Program-made: the position numbers and the translations under genes
Notes under the pieces: generated by a model
What the model was told of the DNA's origin: nothing
Databases searched by the model: none
Seen by the model: only the letters and a program-made list of their open reading frames with translations
Shown: in pieces, positions 52,860 through 62,165 of the stretch
Layout of the letters: each line of letters opens with the position of its first letter
Position numbering within the stretch: the stretch's first letter is position 1
NCBI RefSeq assembly: GCF_000367365.1
Contig: NZ_BARF01000030.1
Coordinates: 1-62,438, forward strand
Length of the DNA: 62,438 bases
Reading direction: 5' to 3'
Origin: Streptomyces prunicolor NBRC 13075
Lineage (GTDB): Bacteria > Actinomycetota > Actinomycetes > Streptomycetales > Streptomycetaceae

Positions 52860-53686
52860 TGACAGCTGCCTCGGAACTTGCTTCGGAACTGAGCTTCTTC
52901 GCATCTGCCGACGGGGACCTGGCCTACCGCGACATGGGCACCGGCGACCCCGTGGTCCTCCTCCACTCCGGCTTCGCCGACCACCGCGTCTTCGACGCCC
53001 AACTGCCCTCCCTGGCCGCCGACTTCCGCGTCATCGCCCCCGACATCCGCGGCCACGGCTTCTCGGCCAACGCGAGCAAACCGTTCCGCTGGGCCGACGA
53101 CCTCGCGGGTCTCCTGCGTCACCTCGACCTCGGCCCCGCGGTCCTGGTCGGCCTGTCGATGGGCGCCGCCGTCGCGACCGACACCGCGCTGGAGCACCCC
53201 GAACTGGTCCGCGCGATCGTCGTCAGCGGCGGCGGGACCAGCGTGTTCGCGTACAAGGACCCCGAGCTGCTGGAACACACGGCCCGCGCCGGGCAGTTGC
53301 TCGCCGCCGGCGACATCGCGGGCTGGCTCGACCAGTTCACGCGGGGCGTGGCAGGCCCGCACCGCACGCCGGACCAGGTCGCCCCGTCGGTCATCAGCCG
53401 CCTGCGCGAGCTGACCGCCCACACGATCTCCAAGCACACCCCGGGCGAGAAGGACTGGTACGTCCCGCTGCCCGACCCGTGGTCCGGCGTCCCGAAGCTG
53501 GACATCCCGGTCCTGGCCATCCATGGCGCCGTCGACTGGCCGGACAGCATCGCCATGGCGCAGCGCTTCGCCGACACGGTCCCGAACGGCCGCTCCACGA
53601 CCATCGAAGGCGTCGGCCACTACCCGAACATGGAGAAGCCCGACCGCTTCAACGAGATCCTCACGGACTTTCTCCGCTCCCTGTGA
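52859..53686 (+). CDS. Alpha/beta hydrolase under MarR control
   Basis: 275 residues. Canonical fold: oxyanion region VVLLHSGFADHRV, nucleophile elbow LVGLSMGAAVA with Ser, a late acidic residue in IHGAVDWPDS and catalytic His in VGHYPNMEKPD. The family includes haloperoxidase-like and lactone-hydrolysing enzymes; the substrate is unknown. ATG 52859 has no ribosome-binding site and overlaps an operator, suggesting leaderless translation. Its 3' end overlaps the convergent PPOX gene by 26 nt. Confidence 0.85.
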   Translation: MTAASELASELSFFASADGDLAYRDMGTGDPVVLLHSGFADHRVFDAQLPSLAADFRVIAPDIRGHGFSANASKPFRWADDLAGLLRHLDLGPAVLVGLSMGAAVATDTALEHPELVRAIVVSGGGTSVFAYKDPELLEHTARAGQLLAAGDIAGWLDQFTRGVAGPHRTPDQVAPSVISRLRELTAHTISKHTPGEKDWYVPLPDPWSGVPKLDIPVLAIHGAVDWPDSIAMAQRFADTVPNGRSTTIEGVGHYPNMEKPDRFNEILTDFLRSL

Positions 53687-54110
53687 CGAAACTCAGGTCC
53701 GCGGCCTTCAACGAGACCGGCTCCAACCGCAACCACACGGTGCCGTGCGTCGCCGGGTCGGCGTACAGGTAGCGCACGAACCGCTCGTCCCACAGCGCTT
53801 CGTCCGTGCCCAGATAGCGCACGAGTTTCCGCCGGCCGCGCTCGACATCGAAGGGCAGGATCTCGGCCCGCCCTCGCGCGATCACCTGCCGGACCAGCCC
53901 CGTCGCCAGGTCGCACTCGTCCACGACCAGGGCGATCGCCGGATCGGCCCGGACATGGTCGACCAGCCGGGCCCACGGCCCCGTCAGAACCCAGAACGCC
54001 CCGTCCTCCCAAAGGAACCAGACGGGGCGCACGGTCGGGCCGTTCGTCGCGAGGCGGGCCGTGAGCGGGCGGCGGAGGAAAGCGTCCACATCGAAAGGGG
54101 GAGCTGTCAC
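53661..54110 (-). CDS. PPOX-class (pyridoxamine phosphate oxidase-like) flavin/F420 protein
   Basis: About 149 residues of the split-barrel fold: TARLATNGPTVRPVWFLWEDGAFWVLTGPWARLVDHVRADPAIALVVDECDLATG. These proteins bind FMN or F420 and reduce unknown substrates. GTG 54110 gives the family N-terminus; an in-frame GTG at 54146 adds 12 residues. Tail-to-tail overlap with the hydrolase gene. Confidence 0.8.
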   Translation of the reverse strand: MTAPPFDVDAFLRRPLTARLATNGPTVRPVWFLWEDGAFWVLTGPWARLVDHVRADPAIALVVDECDLATGLVRQVIARGRAEILPFDVERGRRKLVRYLGTDEALWDERFVRYLYADPATHGTVWLRLEPVSLKAADLSFVTGSGESP

Positions 54111-54164
54111 CCGAACATCGTCGGACGCCAGAAGCCACCTGAACACCGTCCGGAGACGTAGGTC

Positions 54165-54212
54165 TACAGCACTACGGGATTACAGCACTACGGGACTACG
54201 GGACTACGGCAC
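54165..54212. repeat. Short 16-bp and 8-bp tandem repeats
   Basis: TACAGCACTACGGGAT (54165) and TACAGCACTACGGGAC (54181) are followed by 8-bp units TACGGGAC (54197) and TACGGCAC (54205). They lie just past the PPOX start side and reach the last codons of the stress protein gene. Confidence 0.6.
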
Positions 54213-54665
54213 CACCGTCACCGGCCACCGCCCCGCCTTCACCAACCGCACCGCCACCGACCCGATGATCCGGTGCCCCGCCTGCTCCGACGCGCCCACG
54301 ATGACCGCGTCGGCCTTTAGTTCGTCGGCCGCCTTGACCAGGCCGCCGTAGGGGTCGCCGCGGAAAGTGTGGAATTCCCAGCGGATGTCGAATATGCCCT
54401 TCACGCGCTCCGTCTCGTGGCGGATCTGGGCGACGAGGTTCTCGGCGATCTCGTCGGTCGTGTCGGCGACCGGTGCCCCCATGGCCGCGCCCGCCGCCAG
54501 CACCGGCTGCACGTACACGAGGGCGAGCAGCGCGCCCTGGCGCCTGGCCAGGCCCGCGGCATAGGACGCGGCCCGGAGCGAGGAGTCGGAGCCGTCCATT
54601 CCGGCCACGATCACCTTGGGCCCGTCCGTGCCCCGCTCGAACTGAGTTGAGTGCTGTTCCGTCAC
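54204..54665 (-). CDS. Universal stress protein (UspA family)
   Basis: About 153 residues from GTG 54665. The single Usp domain begins [23 protein letters not shown] and ends [35 protein letters not shown], with the G-x2-G-x9-GS-type ATP-binding pattern slightly altered ([13 protein letters not shown]). Probable nucleotide-binding stress protein. The start has no clear ribosome-binding site. Divergent from lysX, 91 nt apart. Confidence 0.85.
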   Translation of the reverse strand: MTEQHSTQFERGTDGPKVIVAGMDGSDSSLRAASYAAGLARRQGALLALVYVQPVLAAGAAMGAPVADTTDEIAENLVAQIRHETERVKGIFDIRWEFHTFRGDPYGGLVKAADELKADAVIVGASEQAGHRIIGSVAVRLVKAGRWPVTVVP

Positions 54666-54756
54666 GGCCGTGAGGCTATCGGAACCAGCAGGTCCCGGAC
54701 CCCGCCCGGTAGCGCTCGACGGGCGCGCCGCCCGCCCTGTTCCTACAGTCGGAACC

Positions 54757-57700
54757 ATGACCGCCACGGTGGAGGCCGCCAGGCCCAGGGACACCAAGGG
54801 TCCGATACGGCCGCCCGGCAACGGGTTCCTCAGCCGGGTGCCCGAGGGCTTCGCGACCTTCTTCGGCGCCCTCGGCCTGCTCTGTGTCCTGCTCGCGTTC
54901 ATCGCCCCGCTGCGCCGCGTCCTGCGCCCGGTGATCCGCTTCCTCGACCTCCTGATCGTCCCCGTCAGCGCCAACCTCGCCTACGCCGTCTTCCTGTTCC
55001 TGCTCGCCGCCGCGACCGCCGCCCGCAAGAAGATCGCCTGGTGGCTGGTCGTCGTCTACCTCGGCCTGCTCGTCCTGACCGACGCCCTCGGCGTGGCCCT
55101 GGGCCTGTACGCCGAGTCCCTCCCGTCCCTCATCGTGTGCGCCCTGCTGCTGGTCCTGCTGCTCGTGGCCCGCAGCCAGTTCTACGCCGCCTCCCGCCGC
55201 GCGGCCGTACGACGGGCCCTCGCCGTCCTCCTGGTCGGACTCGTCGTCGCGATCCTGGCCGGCTGGGGACTGGTCGCCCTGTTCCCCGGCACCCTCCCCA
55301 CGAGCCAGCACCTGGGCTGGGCCGCCGACCGGGTCTGCGGCGGCCTGGTCTCCGGCCGCTCCTTCGACGGGCGCCCGCCGCGCGCCCTGTTCTTCCTCCT
55401 CGGCCTGTTCGGCGCGCTGGCTCTCCTGAACGCGGCCACCGTCCTCTTCCGCTCCCAACGCCTCGAAGCGGCCCTGCACGGCGACGAGGAGGACCGCATC
55501 CGCGCCCTCCTGAAGGCCTACGGCGGCCAGGACTCCCTCGGCTACTTCGCCACCCGGCGCGACAAGGCGGTTGTCTTCTCGCCCAGCGGAAAGGCCGCCG
55601 TCACCTACCGCGTCGAGGCCGGCGTCTGCCTGGCCAGCGGCGACCCGGTCGGCGACCGCGAGGCCTGGCCGCACGCCATCGCCGCCTGGCTGGACCTCGC
55701 CCGCCGGCACGGCTGGGCCCCCGCGGTGATGGGCGCCTCCGAGGACGGGGCGAAAGCCTTCGCCCGCGCGGGACTTGGTGCCCTGCAACTCGGCGACGAG
55801 GCCATCCTGCACGTCGCCGACTTCGACCTCGCGGGCCGCGACATGCGCGTCACCCGGCAGGCCGTGAGCCGCGTCCGCCGCGCCGGTGCCACCTGCCGTA
55901 TCCGACGCCACGCCACCCTCACCGACACGGAGATGGAGGAGGTCGTCGACCGCGCCGACGCCTGGCGCGACACCGAGACCGAACGCGGCTTCTCCATGGC
56001 CCTGGACCGCCTCGGCGACCCGGCCGACGGCGACTGCCTCCTCGTAGAAGCACTGGGTGAGGACGGCAAGTTGCTCGCCCTGCTCTCCCTCGTCCCCTGG
56101 GGCGCCGACGGCGTTTCCCTCGACCTGATGCGCCGCGACCGCACCGCCCCCAACGGCGTCATGGAGTTCATGGTCGCCGAACTCTGCGCCGCCGCCCCGA
56201 AGTTGGGCGTCCACCGCATCTCCCTCAACTTCGCCGTGTTCCGCTCGGCCTTCGAGGAGGGCGCCCGCATCGGCGCGGGCCCGGTGCTCCGCCTGTGGCG
56301 CCGCCTCCTGCTGTTCTTCTCCAAGTGGTGGCAACTGGAGGCCCTTTACCGCTCCAACGCCAAGTACCACCCCGAGTGGTACCCCCGCTTCATCTGCTAC
56401 GGCGAGACCGCCTCCCTGGCCCGCATCAGCCTCGCCTCCGGCATCGCCGAGGGCTTCGTCTCCGTACCGTCGCTCCGTCAACTCTGGGGAAAGGGGCACC
56501 AGAAGAGCGGCCCGCGCCCCGCGACCACCGAGGACCTGCCGCCCCTGTCGGCGCTCGGCCTCGACAGCGAGGACGAGGCCGACGGCCCGGACAGCGGCCT
56601 GCCCGAACAGGTCCGCGTCCGGCACCACAAACTCGACCGGCTGCGCGCCGCCGGCATCGACCCCTACCCGGTCGGAGTCCCGCAGCGCACCCACACCCTC
56701 GCCGAGGTCCGCGCGGGGGACCAAGTCACCGTCGCCGGGCGGGTGATGCTCGTGCGCGACCTCGGCGGCATCGTCTTCCTCACCCTGCGCGACTGGTCCG
56801 GCGATCACCAACTCGCCCTCACCCGCGCCGAGTCGGGCCCCGGCCTCGACCGCTTCGTCACGGACACCGACATCGGTGACCACATCACCGCGACCGGCCG
56901 CGCGGGCACCAGCGACAGGGGCGAGCCCACCGTCTTCGTCACCTCCTGGCAGCTCACCGGCAAGTGCCTGCGCCCGCTGCCCGACAAACACCGCGGCCTC
57001 ACCGACCCCGAGGCCAAGGTCCGCATGCGCTACCTCGACCTCGTCGCGAGCCCCGCCGCCCGGGACGTGGTCCGCGCCCGCTCCACCGCCGTACAGGCCC
57101 TGCGCCAGGGCCTGTTGGAGCGCGGGTACCTGGAGGTGGAGACCCCGATGCTGCAACAGATCCACGGCGGCGCCAACGCCCGCCCCTTCACCACCCACAT
57201 CAACGCCTACGACCTCGACCTGTACCTGCGCATCGCCCCCGAGCTGTATCTCAAGCGGCTCTGCGTCGGCGGCATGGAGAAGGTCTTCGAGATGGGCCGC
57301 ACCTTCCGCAACGAGGGCGTCTCCTACAAGCACAACCCCGAGTTCACGATGCTGGAGGCCTACCAGGCGTACGCCGACTACGACGTCATGCTCGACCTCG
57401 TCCGCGAACTCATCCAGGGCGCGGCAACAGCGGCCTTCGGTTCGCCCGTCGCGCGCAAGGACGGCGAGGAGTACGACATCTCGGGGCTGTGGCCGGTCAA
57501 GACGGTCCACGGCGCGATCTCCGAGGCGCTCGGCGAGGAGATCGACGCCGACACCGAACTGGCCCGCCTGCATCGGCTCTGCGACCGCGCGGGCGTGCCG
57601 TACGGCGCCGACGACGGGCGCGGAGACGTCGTACTGGAGATGTACGAACGGCTCGTGGAGGAACCGACCCGGCTGCCCACCTTCTACAAGGACTTCCCGA

Positions 57701-58029
57701 CCGACGTCTCCCCGCTCACCCGCCAGCACCGCACCGACCCGCGGCTCGCCGAACGCTGGGACCTGGTCGCCTTCGGCACCGAACTCGGCACCGCCTACTC
57801 CGAGCTGACCGACCCTGTCGAACAGCGCCGCCGGCTCACCGCCCAGTCGCTGCTCGCCGCCGGGGGAGACCCCGAGGCGATGGAACTCGACGAGGACTTC
57901 CTCGATGCCCTCGAATACGCGATGCCGCCCACCGGCGGACTCGGCATCGGCGTCGACCGACTGGTCATGTTCCTCAGCGGTCTGACGATCCGTGAGACGC
58001 TGCCGTTCCCCCTCGTCCGGCGCCGCTGA
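54757..58029 (+). CDS. lysX: Bifunctional lysyl-phosphatidylglycerol synthase / lysyl-tRNA synthetase
   Basis: 1090 residues. An N-terminal membrane region (about 25-245, six or so helices) and DUF2156 transferase domain (about 255-585; [40 protein letters not shown]) resemble MprF. Then an OB-fold (about 630-750; [31 protein letters not shown]) and a class II LysRS domain (about 760-1090) with motif 2 [20 protein letters not shown] and motif 3 [14 protein letters not shown]. This is the actinobacterial LysX: it charges tRNA with Lys and transfers Lys to phosphatidylglycerol, lowering membrane negative charge and protecting against cationic peptides. It lies next to other envelope genes. Confidence 0.95.
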   Translation: MTATVEAARPRDTKGPIRPPGNGFLSRVPEGFATFFGALGLLCVLLAFIAPLRRVLRPVIRFLDLLIVPVSANLAYAVFLFLLAAATAARKKIAWWLVVVYLGLLVLTDALGVALGLYAESLPSLIVCALLLVLLLVARSQFYAASRRAAVRRALAVLLVGLVVAILAGWGLVALFPGTLPTSQHLGWAADRVCGGLVSGRSFDGRPPRALFFLLGLFGALALLNAATVLFRSQRLEAALHGDEEDRIRALLKAYGGQDSLGYFATRRDKAVVFSPSGKAAVTYRVEAGVCLASGDPVGDREAWPHAIAAWLDLARRHGWAPAVMGASEDGAKAFARAGLGALQLGDEAILHVADFDLAGRDMRVTRQAVSRVRRAGATCRIRRHATLTDTEMEEVVDRADAWRDTETERGFSMALDRLGDPADGDCLLVEALGEDGKLLALLSLVPWGADGVSLDLMRRDRTAPNGVMEFMVAELCAAAPKLGVHRISLNFAVFRSAFEEGARIGAGPVLRLWRRLLLFFSKWWQLEALYRSNAKYHPEWYPRFICYGETASLARISLASGIAEGFVSVPSLRQLWGKGHQKSGPRPATTEDLPPLSALGLDSEDEADGPDSGLPEQVRVRHHKLDRLRAAGIDPYPVGVPQRTHTLAEVRAGDQVTVAGRVMLVRDLGGIVFLTLRDWSGDHQLALTRAESGPGLDRFVTDTDIGDHITATGRAGTSDRGEPTVFVTSWQLTGKCLRPLPDKHRGLTDPEAKVRMRYLDLVASPAARDVVRARSTAVQALRQGLLERGYLEVETPMLQQIHGGANARPFTTHINAYDLDLYLRIAPELYLKRLCVGGMEKVFEMGRTFRNEGVSYKHNPEFTMLEAYQAYADYDVMLDLVRELIQGAATAAFGSPVARKDGEEYDISGLWPVKTVHGAISEALGEEIDADTELARLHRLCDRAGVPYGADDGRGDVVLEMYERLVEEPTRLPTFYKDFPTDVSPLTRQHRTDPRLAERWDLVAFGTELGTAYSELTDPVEQRRRLTAQSLLAAGGDPEAMELDEDFLDALEYAMPPTGGLGIGVDRLVMFLSGLTIRETLPFPLVRRR

Positions 58030-58072
58030 GCGCGCGAACGCTGGGCCGGGCGGGTGCTTTCCTGCCGCCGCA
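58030..58072. repeat. Dispersed copy of the 47-48 bp repeat
   Basis: Begins GCGCGCGAACGCTGGG directly after the lysX stop codon and continues with GGGCGGGTGCTTTCC. It resembles the repeat units at 32238-32380, which also start at a stop codon. Confidence 0.6.
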
Positions 58073-58120
58073 CCGGTGTTGCCGTGGGCCGTCGGGGCTC
58101 GTGCGGGCGACTGATGAGTC

Positions 58121-58963
58121 ATGAAGAAGGATCAGTTGCTCACGCGCCGACGGGCCCTGCTCGCCGGCGCCGCCGCCGTCGGGGCGGCCGGCACCGCCGG
58201 TCTGCTGTACTCCGGACTCTCGGACGACGCCCCCGTCCGGGCCGCCGCCCCCGCCGCCGGACCCCCACCGCGCCTCGCCCGCAAACCCTCCTCCTACCGC
58301 CTCCAGCCCGTGGCCGGATACGGCGCACCCCACGCCGCCCCCGCCCATGTCCCGGTGCGGCACGAACCCTTCCTGCGCATGTCCGGACGCGGCAACACCA
58401 TGGTGCTCACCTTCGACGACGGACCCGACCCCCGCTACACCCCGCACATCCTCGACACCCTCGCCGAGTACGACGTGCGCGCCACGTTCTTCGTGTGCGG
58501 CGAGATGGCCGACTGGAACCGCGACCTGCTGGCCCGCATGTCCGACGAGGGCCACGTCGTCGGCAACCACACCTGGTCGCACCCGCTGCTGACGAAGATG
58601 ACCCGGGGTCAGATCCGCTCGGAGATGGAACGCACCAGCGACGTCATCGAGGACGCCTACGGCGAACGCCCCCAGTGGTTCCGCGCGCCCTACGGCGCCT
58701 GGAACCGGGCCACCTTCCAACTCGGCTCCGAGCTGGGCATGGAACCCCTCGCGTGGACCGTCGACACCCTCGACTGGGACACCCCCGGCGTCCGCCACAT
58801 CGTCAACGCGGTCGAGGACGGCGCCGCCCCCGGCATCGTGGTGCTCTCGCACGACGCCGGGGGCGACCGGACCCAGAGCGTGAAGGCGCTGCGCGAATAC
58901 CTGCCGCACCTGCTCGACTCCGGCTACCACATGACGCTGCCGCGCCGCCGGACCACCACCTGA
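58121..58963 (+). CDS. Secreted polysaccharide deacetylase (NodB/CE4)
   Basis: 280 residues. The start MKKDQLLTRRRALLAGAAAVGAAG is a twin-arginine-type signal. The NodB domain (about 85-270) has the catalytic Asp and metal Asp in LTFDDGPD, metal His residues in NHTWSHPLL, the RAPYGAWN motif and a late His in VVLSHDAGG. It removes N-acetyl (or O-acetyl) groups from chitin, peptidoglycan or a related polymer outside the cell. The start at 58121 follows lysX by 91 nt; the repeat lies in the gap. No ribosome-binding site stands out. Confidence 0.88.
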   Translation: MKKDQLLTRRRALLAGAAAVGAAGTAGLLYSGLSDDAPVRAAAPAAGPPPRLARKPSSYRLQPVAGYGAPHAAPAHVPVRHEPFLRMSGRGNTMVLTFDDGPDPRYTPHILDTLAEYDVRATFFVCGEMADWNRDLLARMSDEGHVVGNHTWSHPLLTKMTRGQIRSEMERTSDVIEDAYGERPQWFRAPYGAWNRATFQLGSELGMEPLAWTVDTLDWDTPGVRHIVNAVEDGAAPGIVVLSHDAGGDRTQSVKALREYLPHLLDSGYHMTLPRRRTTT

Positions 58964-59008
58964 CGCACCACCACCTGACGGGCTTTCGCCCGCCCGGCCG
59001 GGGAACGC

Positions 59009-59680
59009 TCAGCGGACCTCGACCAGGCGGGCGAAGACGACGACGTTCCCGTCGTAGCCGTTCTGCTTGGAGAAACCGCCGCCGCAGGTGATGACGCGGA
59101 GTTCCGGAGTTCCCTTGGACGCGTAGACGCGGTCGCCGGGGAAGTCCTTCTTCTCGAAGACCTCGATGCCGTAGATCTCGAACACGGCCGTCTTTCCGTC
59201 CTTGCGCGCGACCTCGACGCGATTTCCCTTCTTGAGGGCCCCGAGTCCGTAGAACACGGCGGGGCCCATTTTGTTGTCGACATGGCCGACGACGACCGCC
59301 GTGCCCTTTTCGCCGGGGGAGACGGCGCCGGTGAACCAGCCCGCCAGATTCGGGTCCTCCGGCGGCGGAGCGCCGACCCAGCCGTCCGCGTCCAGGCCCA
59401 CCGGCATGACCGGGGCGTCGACCCGGATCGCCGGGATCCGCACCCGGTCGGCGACGGAGTACGGCAGCGGGGCCGGGACCTTGCCGAACGTGGTGTGGCC
59501 GGTCCGGGCGTCCGCGGCAGCGGCGGAGGCCGGCTGTGGCGGTCCGATGTCGAACTCCCCCGAACCATTCCGAATGAGCGCGAGACCGGTCAGCAGAACA
59601 AGCGCTATCACTCCCCACGGGGCGCGCTTCTTCTGCCGCTCCTCCTCTTCGGCAAGCTCGGACAGCTCCGACGCAGACAT
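59009..59680 (-). CDS. Class F sortase
   Basis: 223 residues. An uncleaved N-terminal membrane helix (about 20-38) anchors a sortase domain with His133 in VVVGHVDNK, catalytic Cys199 in VITCGGGF and Arg218 in VFARLVEV. Class F sortases are common in actinobacteria and their substrates are mostly unknown. A pair of paralogous tethered proteins is nearby, but neither shows an LPxTG-like motif. Convergent with the deacetylase gene. Confidence 0.9.
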   Translation of the reverse strand: MSASELSELAEEEERQKKRAPWGVIALVLLTGLALIRNGSGEFDIGPPQPASAAAADARTGHTTFGKVPAPLPYSVADRVRIPAIRVDAPVMPVGLDADGWVGAPPPEDPNLAGWFTGAVSPGEKGTAVVVGHVDNKMGPAVFYGLGALKKGNRVEVARKDGKTAVFEIYGIEVFEKKDFPGDRVYASKGTPELRVITCGGGFSKQNGYDGNVVVFARLVEVR

Positions 59681-60012
59681 TCGCCATCCCCTCTCGACGC
59701 GGCCGTCGCCTCGTCAATCGCGCATACGAGAACGCTAAGTCCGGAAGCCGGAACCGGCGACGGGGAAAGCGCGAACGGGTGGCCCGGACATCCTTATGTG
59801 CGCCATACGAGTTGACGCCCGCAGGAATTTTCTGACGGTCCGTGACCTGCGGCAATATCCGATTGTGCGCTTTTCCCCCGGCGTGTCCTCTCACCAGGAC
59901 GGACCATTCTCGAAATGCGGGCGCGCGCAAGGCATCTGAGGGTGCGTCTGGGAGGCGTTTTCTCGCCGATCGACCGGGGACGGGTCCCGGGGCGCCTTCC
60001 GCGGAGGATGAC
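59681..60012. other. Intergenic region between sortase and secreted protein
   Basis: About 330 nt holding divergent promoters for the two genes. It is AT-richer than the rest (around 59810-59870). No open frame of note, no clear dyad. Confidence 0.4.
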
Positions 60013-60519
60013 ATGCGTACAACTCGTGCCCTGGCTGCCGCCGGTGCCGCGGTGGCCGTCCTGGGGGTCGCCGCCCCGGCGGCCGTCGCGGACGGCATGG
60101 GCGCCAGCCCCAGCAACATTCTCGCCCTGCCCAGCGTGATCGCCCGCGGTGGACAGCTCACCGTCACGGTCGACGGCTGCTTCAGCGGCGGCAACGCCAT
60201 CGCCACCTCACCGGGGTTCGAACGCCCCGCCAACCTGTCCCTCCTGAACGGCTCCGGTACGACGTCCAGCGGAACGGCCAGGATCAGCAGGTCGGCCACC
60301 CCCGGCGCGTACAGCATCACGGTCCGCTGCTCCAACGGTTCCTCGCTGACCCGTGACTCGGCCTACACGGTCATCGGCGGTGTGCGCGGCGGGCTCGGCG
60401 GCAGCAGCAGTGCCGGGGCGACCCCGACCGACATGGCGATCGGCGGCGGCCTGGTCGCCGCGGCCGTCGTGGGCGGCGGGGTGTTCTGGATGCGCCGCCG
60501 CACCGAGCGCGGGATCTGA
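60013..60519 (+). CDS. Secreted protein with C-terminal membrane anchor, paralog A
   Basis: 168 residues. A Sec signal (about 1-27, AVA cleavage) precedes an Ig-like beta domain (NILALPSVIARGGQLTVTVDGCFSGG, then RCSNGSSLTRDSAYTVIGG) with a Cys pair. A Gly/Ser linker leads to a C-terminal helix (about 138-158) and RRRTERGI tail. The layout is a cell-surface protein tethered by its tail. GGAGG precedes ATG 60013. It shares its domain with the convergent gene 60614-61162. No sortase motif is seen. Confidence 0.78.
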   Translation: MRTTRALAAAGAAVAVLGVAAPAAVADGMGASPSNILALPSVIARGGQLTVTVDGCFSGGNAIATSPGFERPANLSLLNGSGTTSSGTARISRSATPGAYSITVRCSNGSSLTRDSAYTVIGGVRGGLGGSSSAGATPTDMAIGGGLVAAAVVGGGVFWMRRRTERGI

Positions 60520-60550
60520 CCTCCTCCCCTTCGGAGTTCAGTCGCACATG

Positions 60551-60597
60551 ACAGGCCTTCGCCCCGGACCCTTGCGGGTTCCGGGGCGAAGGCCTGT
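60551..60597. terminator. Very strong bidirectional terminator
   Basis: An 18-bp perfect stem (60551-60568 with 60580-60597), a mismatch, then more pairs around a small loop. It lies between the convergent stops of the paralogous genes. Confidence 0.88.
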
Positions 60598-60613
60598 GCG
60601 GGTGGTGGAGCGG

Positions 60614-61162
60614 TCAGGCGCCGTCCTCTCCGGTGCGGCGGCGGGAGAAGTGGTACGCCGCTCCCACCGAGCCCGCGATGAGGGCCGCGCCGATGCCGAG
60701 CTCCTTGAGGTCGAAGCCGGCGATGCTGCCGCCTTCACCGGCGTGGACCCCTCGCGGAATCTGCTGGGCCGGTTGGAGCGGCTGGATGTCGTTGTTCGTG
60801 CGGCCGGAGGCGATGGTCAGACCCGTGGAGCCGCTCACGCCGTCACACGTGAACGTCACCTGGTACACCGCGCCCGGCCTCGCGTCCCAGTCGACCATCG
60901 CCGTCGCCGAGGACTGCCCCGGCGAGATCCTGACCGTGTCGAAGACCCCGGAGGAGACCGTGGCGGAGCCCTTGCAGCCACCCTGGTCCCGGTCGAGCCG
61001 CAGGGTCACCTGGCCGCCCGCCGCGATCGTCGAGGGCAGGACGCTGAAGCCGAACGGCGTGATGTTGTGGTTGCCGTCGCCCTTCGCGACGGCGACCGGC
61101 GCGGACAGGGCGAGGGCGCTGATGCCCAGCAGTGCGGCCGAAGCGACGCGTATCGCGCGCAT
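60614..61162 (-). CDS. Secreted protein with C-terminal membrane anchor, paralog B
   Basis: 182 residues. Signal peptide (about 1-27), an Ig-like domain with SVLPSTIAAGGQVTLRLDRDQGGC that aligns to LPSVIARGGQLTVTVDGC of paralog A, a later Cys in VTFTCDGVSG, and a C-terminal hydrophobic stretch (about 155-172) followed by RRRTGEDGA. It is likely a duplicated cell-surface protein. GGAGG upstream of ATG 61162. The two genes meet tail to tail at a strong terminator. Confidence 0.78.
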   Translation of the reverse strand: MRAIRVASAALLGISALALSAPVAVAKGDGNHNITPFGFSVLPSTIAAGGQVTLRLDRDQGGCKGSATVSSGVFDTVRISPGQSSATAMVDWDARPGAVYQVTFTCDGVSGSTGLTIASGRTNNDIQPLQPAQQIPRGVHAGEGGSIAGFDLKELGIGAALIAGSVGAAYHFSRRRTGEDGA

Positions 61163-61384
61163 GGTGGTTCCTCCGGGTCCCCGAGGAGCAGCAGCGGACC
61201 TTTTCCGCTTGCGCCGTAAATGCACCTCGATGACCGAAACGCTAGGAACATGTGTGCGCTCCCGCGATCGCAGTCGCGCGAATGGGGCAACCGTGTGGGC
61301 CGCACAGGGGACACCGTTCCTGCGACCGGGGGACGCCCGCGGTGTGGCGGACGTCCCCCGACGACCGGCTCCGGTGAGGGGCCG

Positions 61385-62149
61385 TCAGTCCTTGATGTGC
61401 GGGAAGAGGTTCAGGAACGGCTGCGCCGACGCCGTGATACCGCGGCTGTAGGGCGCGTCGAAGTCCCAGATCAGGAACAGCAGGAAGGCGATCAGCGCCG
61501 AGAACAGCCCGGCGAGGATCAGCTCCCGGGTCGTACGCCGGATCTGCAGCGCGAAGACCATGCCGATGGTGATCACGGCCCCGGCGAGCAGCCCGAACCA
61601 CACCACCGAGGGCATGGTCGCCCCGGTGGAGTCCGCGCGGGCGTTGCGTGCCTGGTCCGCGGCGGCCACCTGGTCGACGAGCGGCTGGTAGGCCTGTGCC
61701 TGGAAGTCCGTCTTCGGCTGGTAGGCGGTGACGTCCTGACGGATGCGGTCGAGGAGGTCGGTCCCGCGCTGGGTGAGCTTCTCGTGGTCGGCCATCGTCT
61801 TCCACTCGACGTCGACGACCTGCGAGACGTAGGCGTTGACGTCGGCCCGGATACGGTCGCGCGCGTCCGGCGGATAGGCCTGGACCCGCTCCGAGACCTC
61901 GTGCAGCGCCTGCGCCTCCGCCTGGACGTGGTCCTGGGCGGCACTGCGGGCCTCCCATACACCCGCGATCGCGAGGCCCAGGACGATGGCGTACACCACG
62001 CCGATCCACATCGTCATGTACTCGATGACGTCCGGGGTCTCACTGGGGTCCTCGTCCTCGGACGCCGAGCGTTCGCGGAGGAACGTGATGATGACGACGA
62101 CGACACAGGCCGCCGCCATCGCGAGGGCGAGAACAAGCCATTCCGACAA
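61385..62149 (-). CDS. DUF4239-like membrane protein
   Basis: 254 residues from TTG 62149 (GGAGG upstream). Two N-terminal hydrophobic segments (about 5-22 and 48-66), a long charged alpha-helical middle (about 70-170; coiled-coil-like Gln/Ala/Asp), then two C-terminal helices (about 182-203 and 210-230). This matches DUF4239, related in layout to bestrophin-type channels; the function is unknown. It starts 17 nt after the stop of the Pro-Thr-repeat gene, so both are likely co-transcribed. Confidence 0.75.
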   Translation of the reverse strand: MSEWLVLALAMAAACVVVVIITFLRERSASEDEDPSETPDVIEYMTMWIGVVYAIVLGLAIAGVWEARSAAQDHVQAEAQALHEVSERVQAYPPDARDRIRADVNAYVSQVVDVEWKTMADHEKLTQRGTDLLDRIRQDVTAYQPKTDFQAQAYQPLVDQVAAADQARNARADSTGATMPSVVWFGLLAGAVITIGMVFALQIRRTTRELILAGLFSALIAFLLFLIWDFDAPYSRGITASAQPFLNLFPHIKD

Positions 62150-62165
62150 GAGGTTCCTCCGGGGA

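Noticed and set aside
54676..58122. 1148-codon minus-strand frame opposite lysX
   Set aside because: It is the antisense of lysX, with the same low-complexity Ala/Gly/Val/Glu composition and no recognisable domain.
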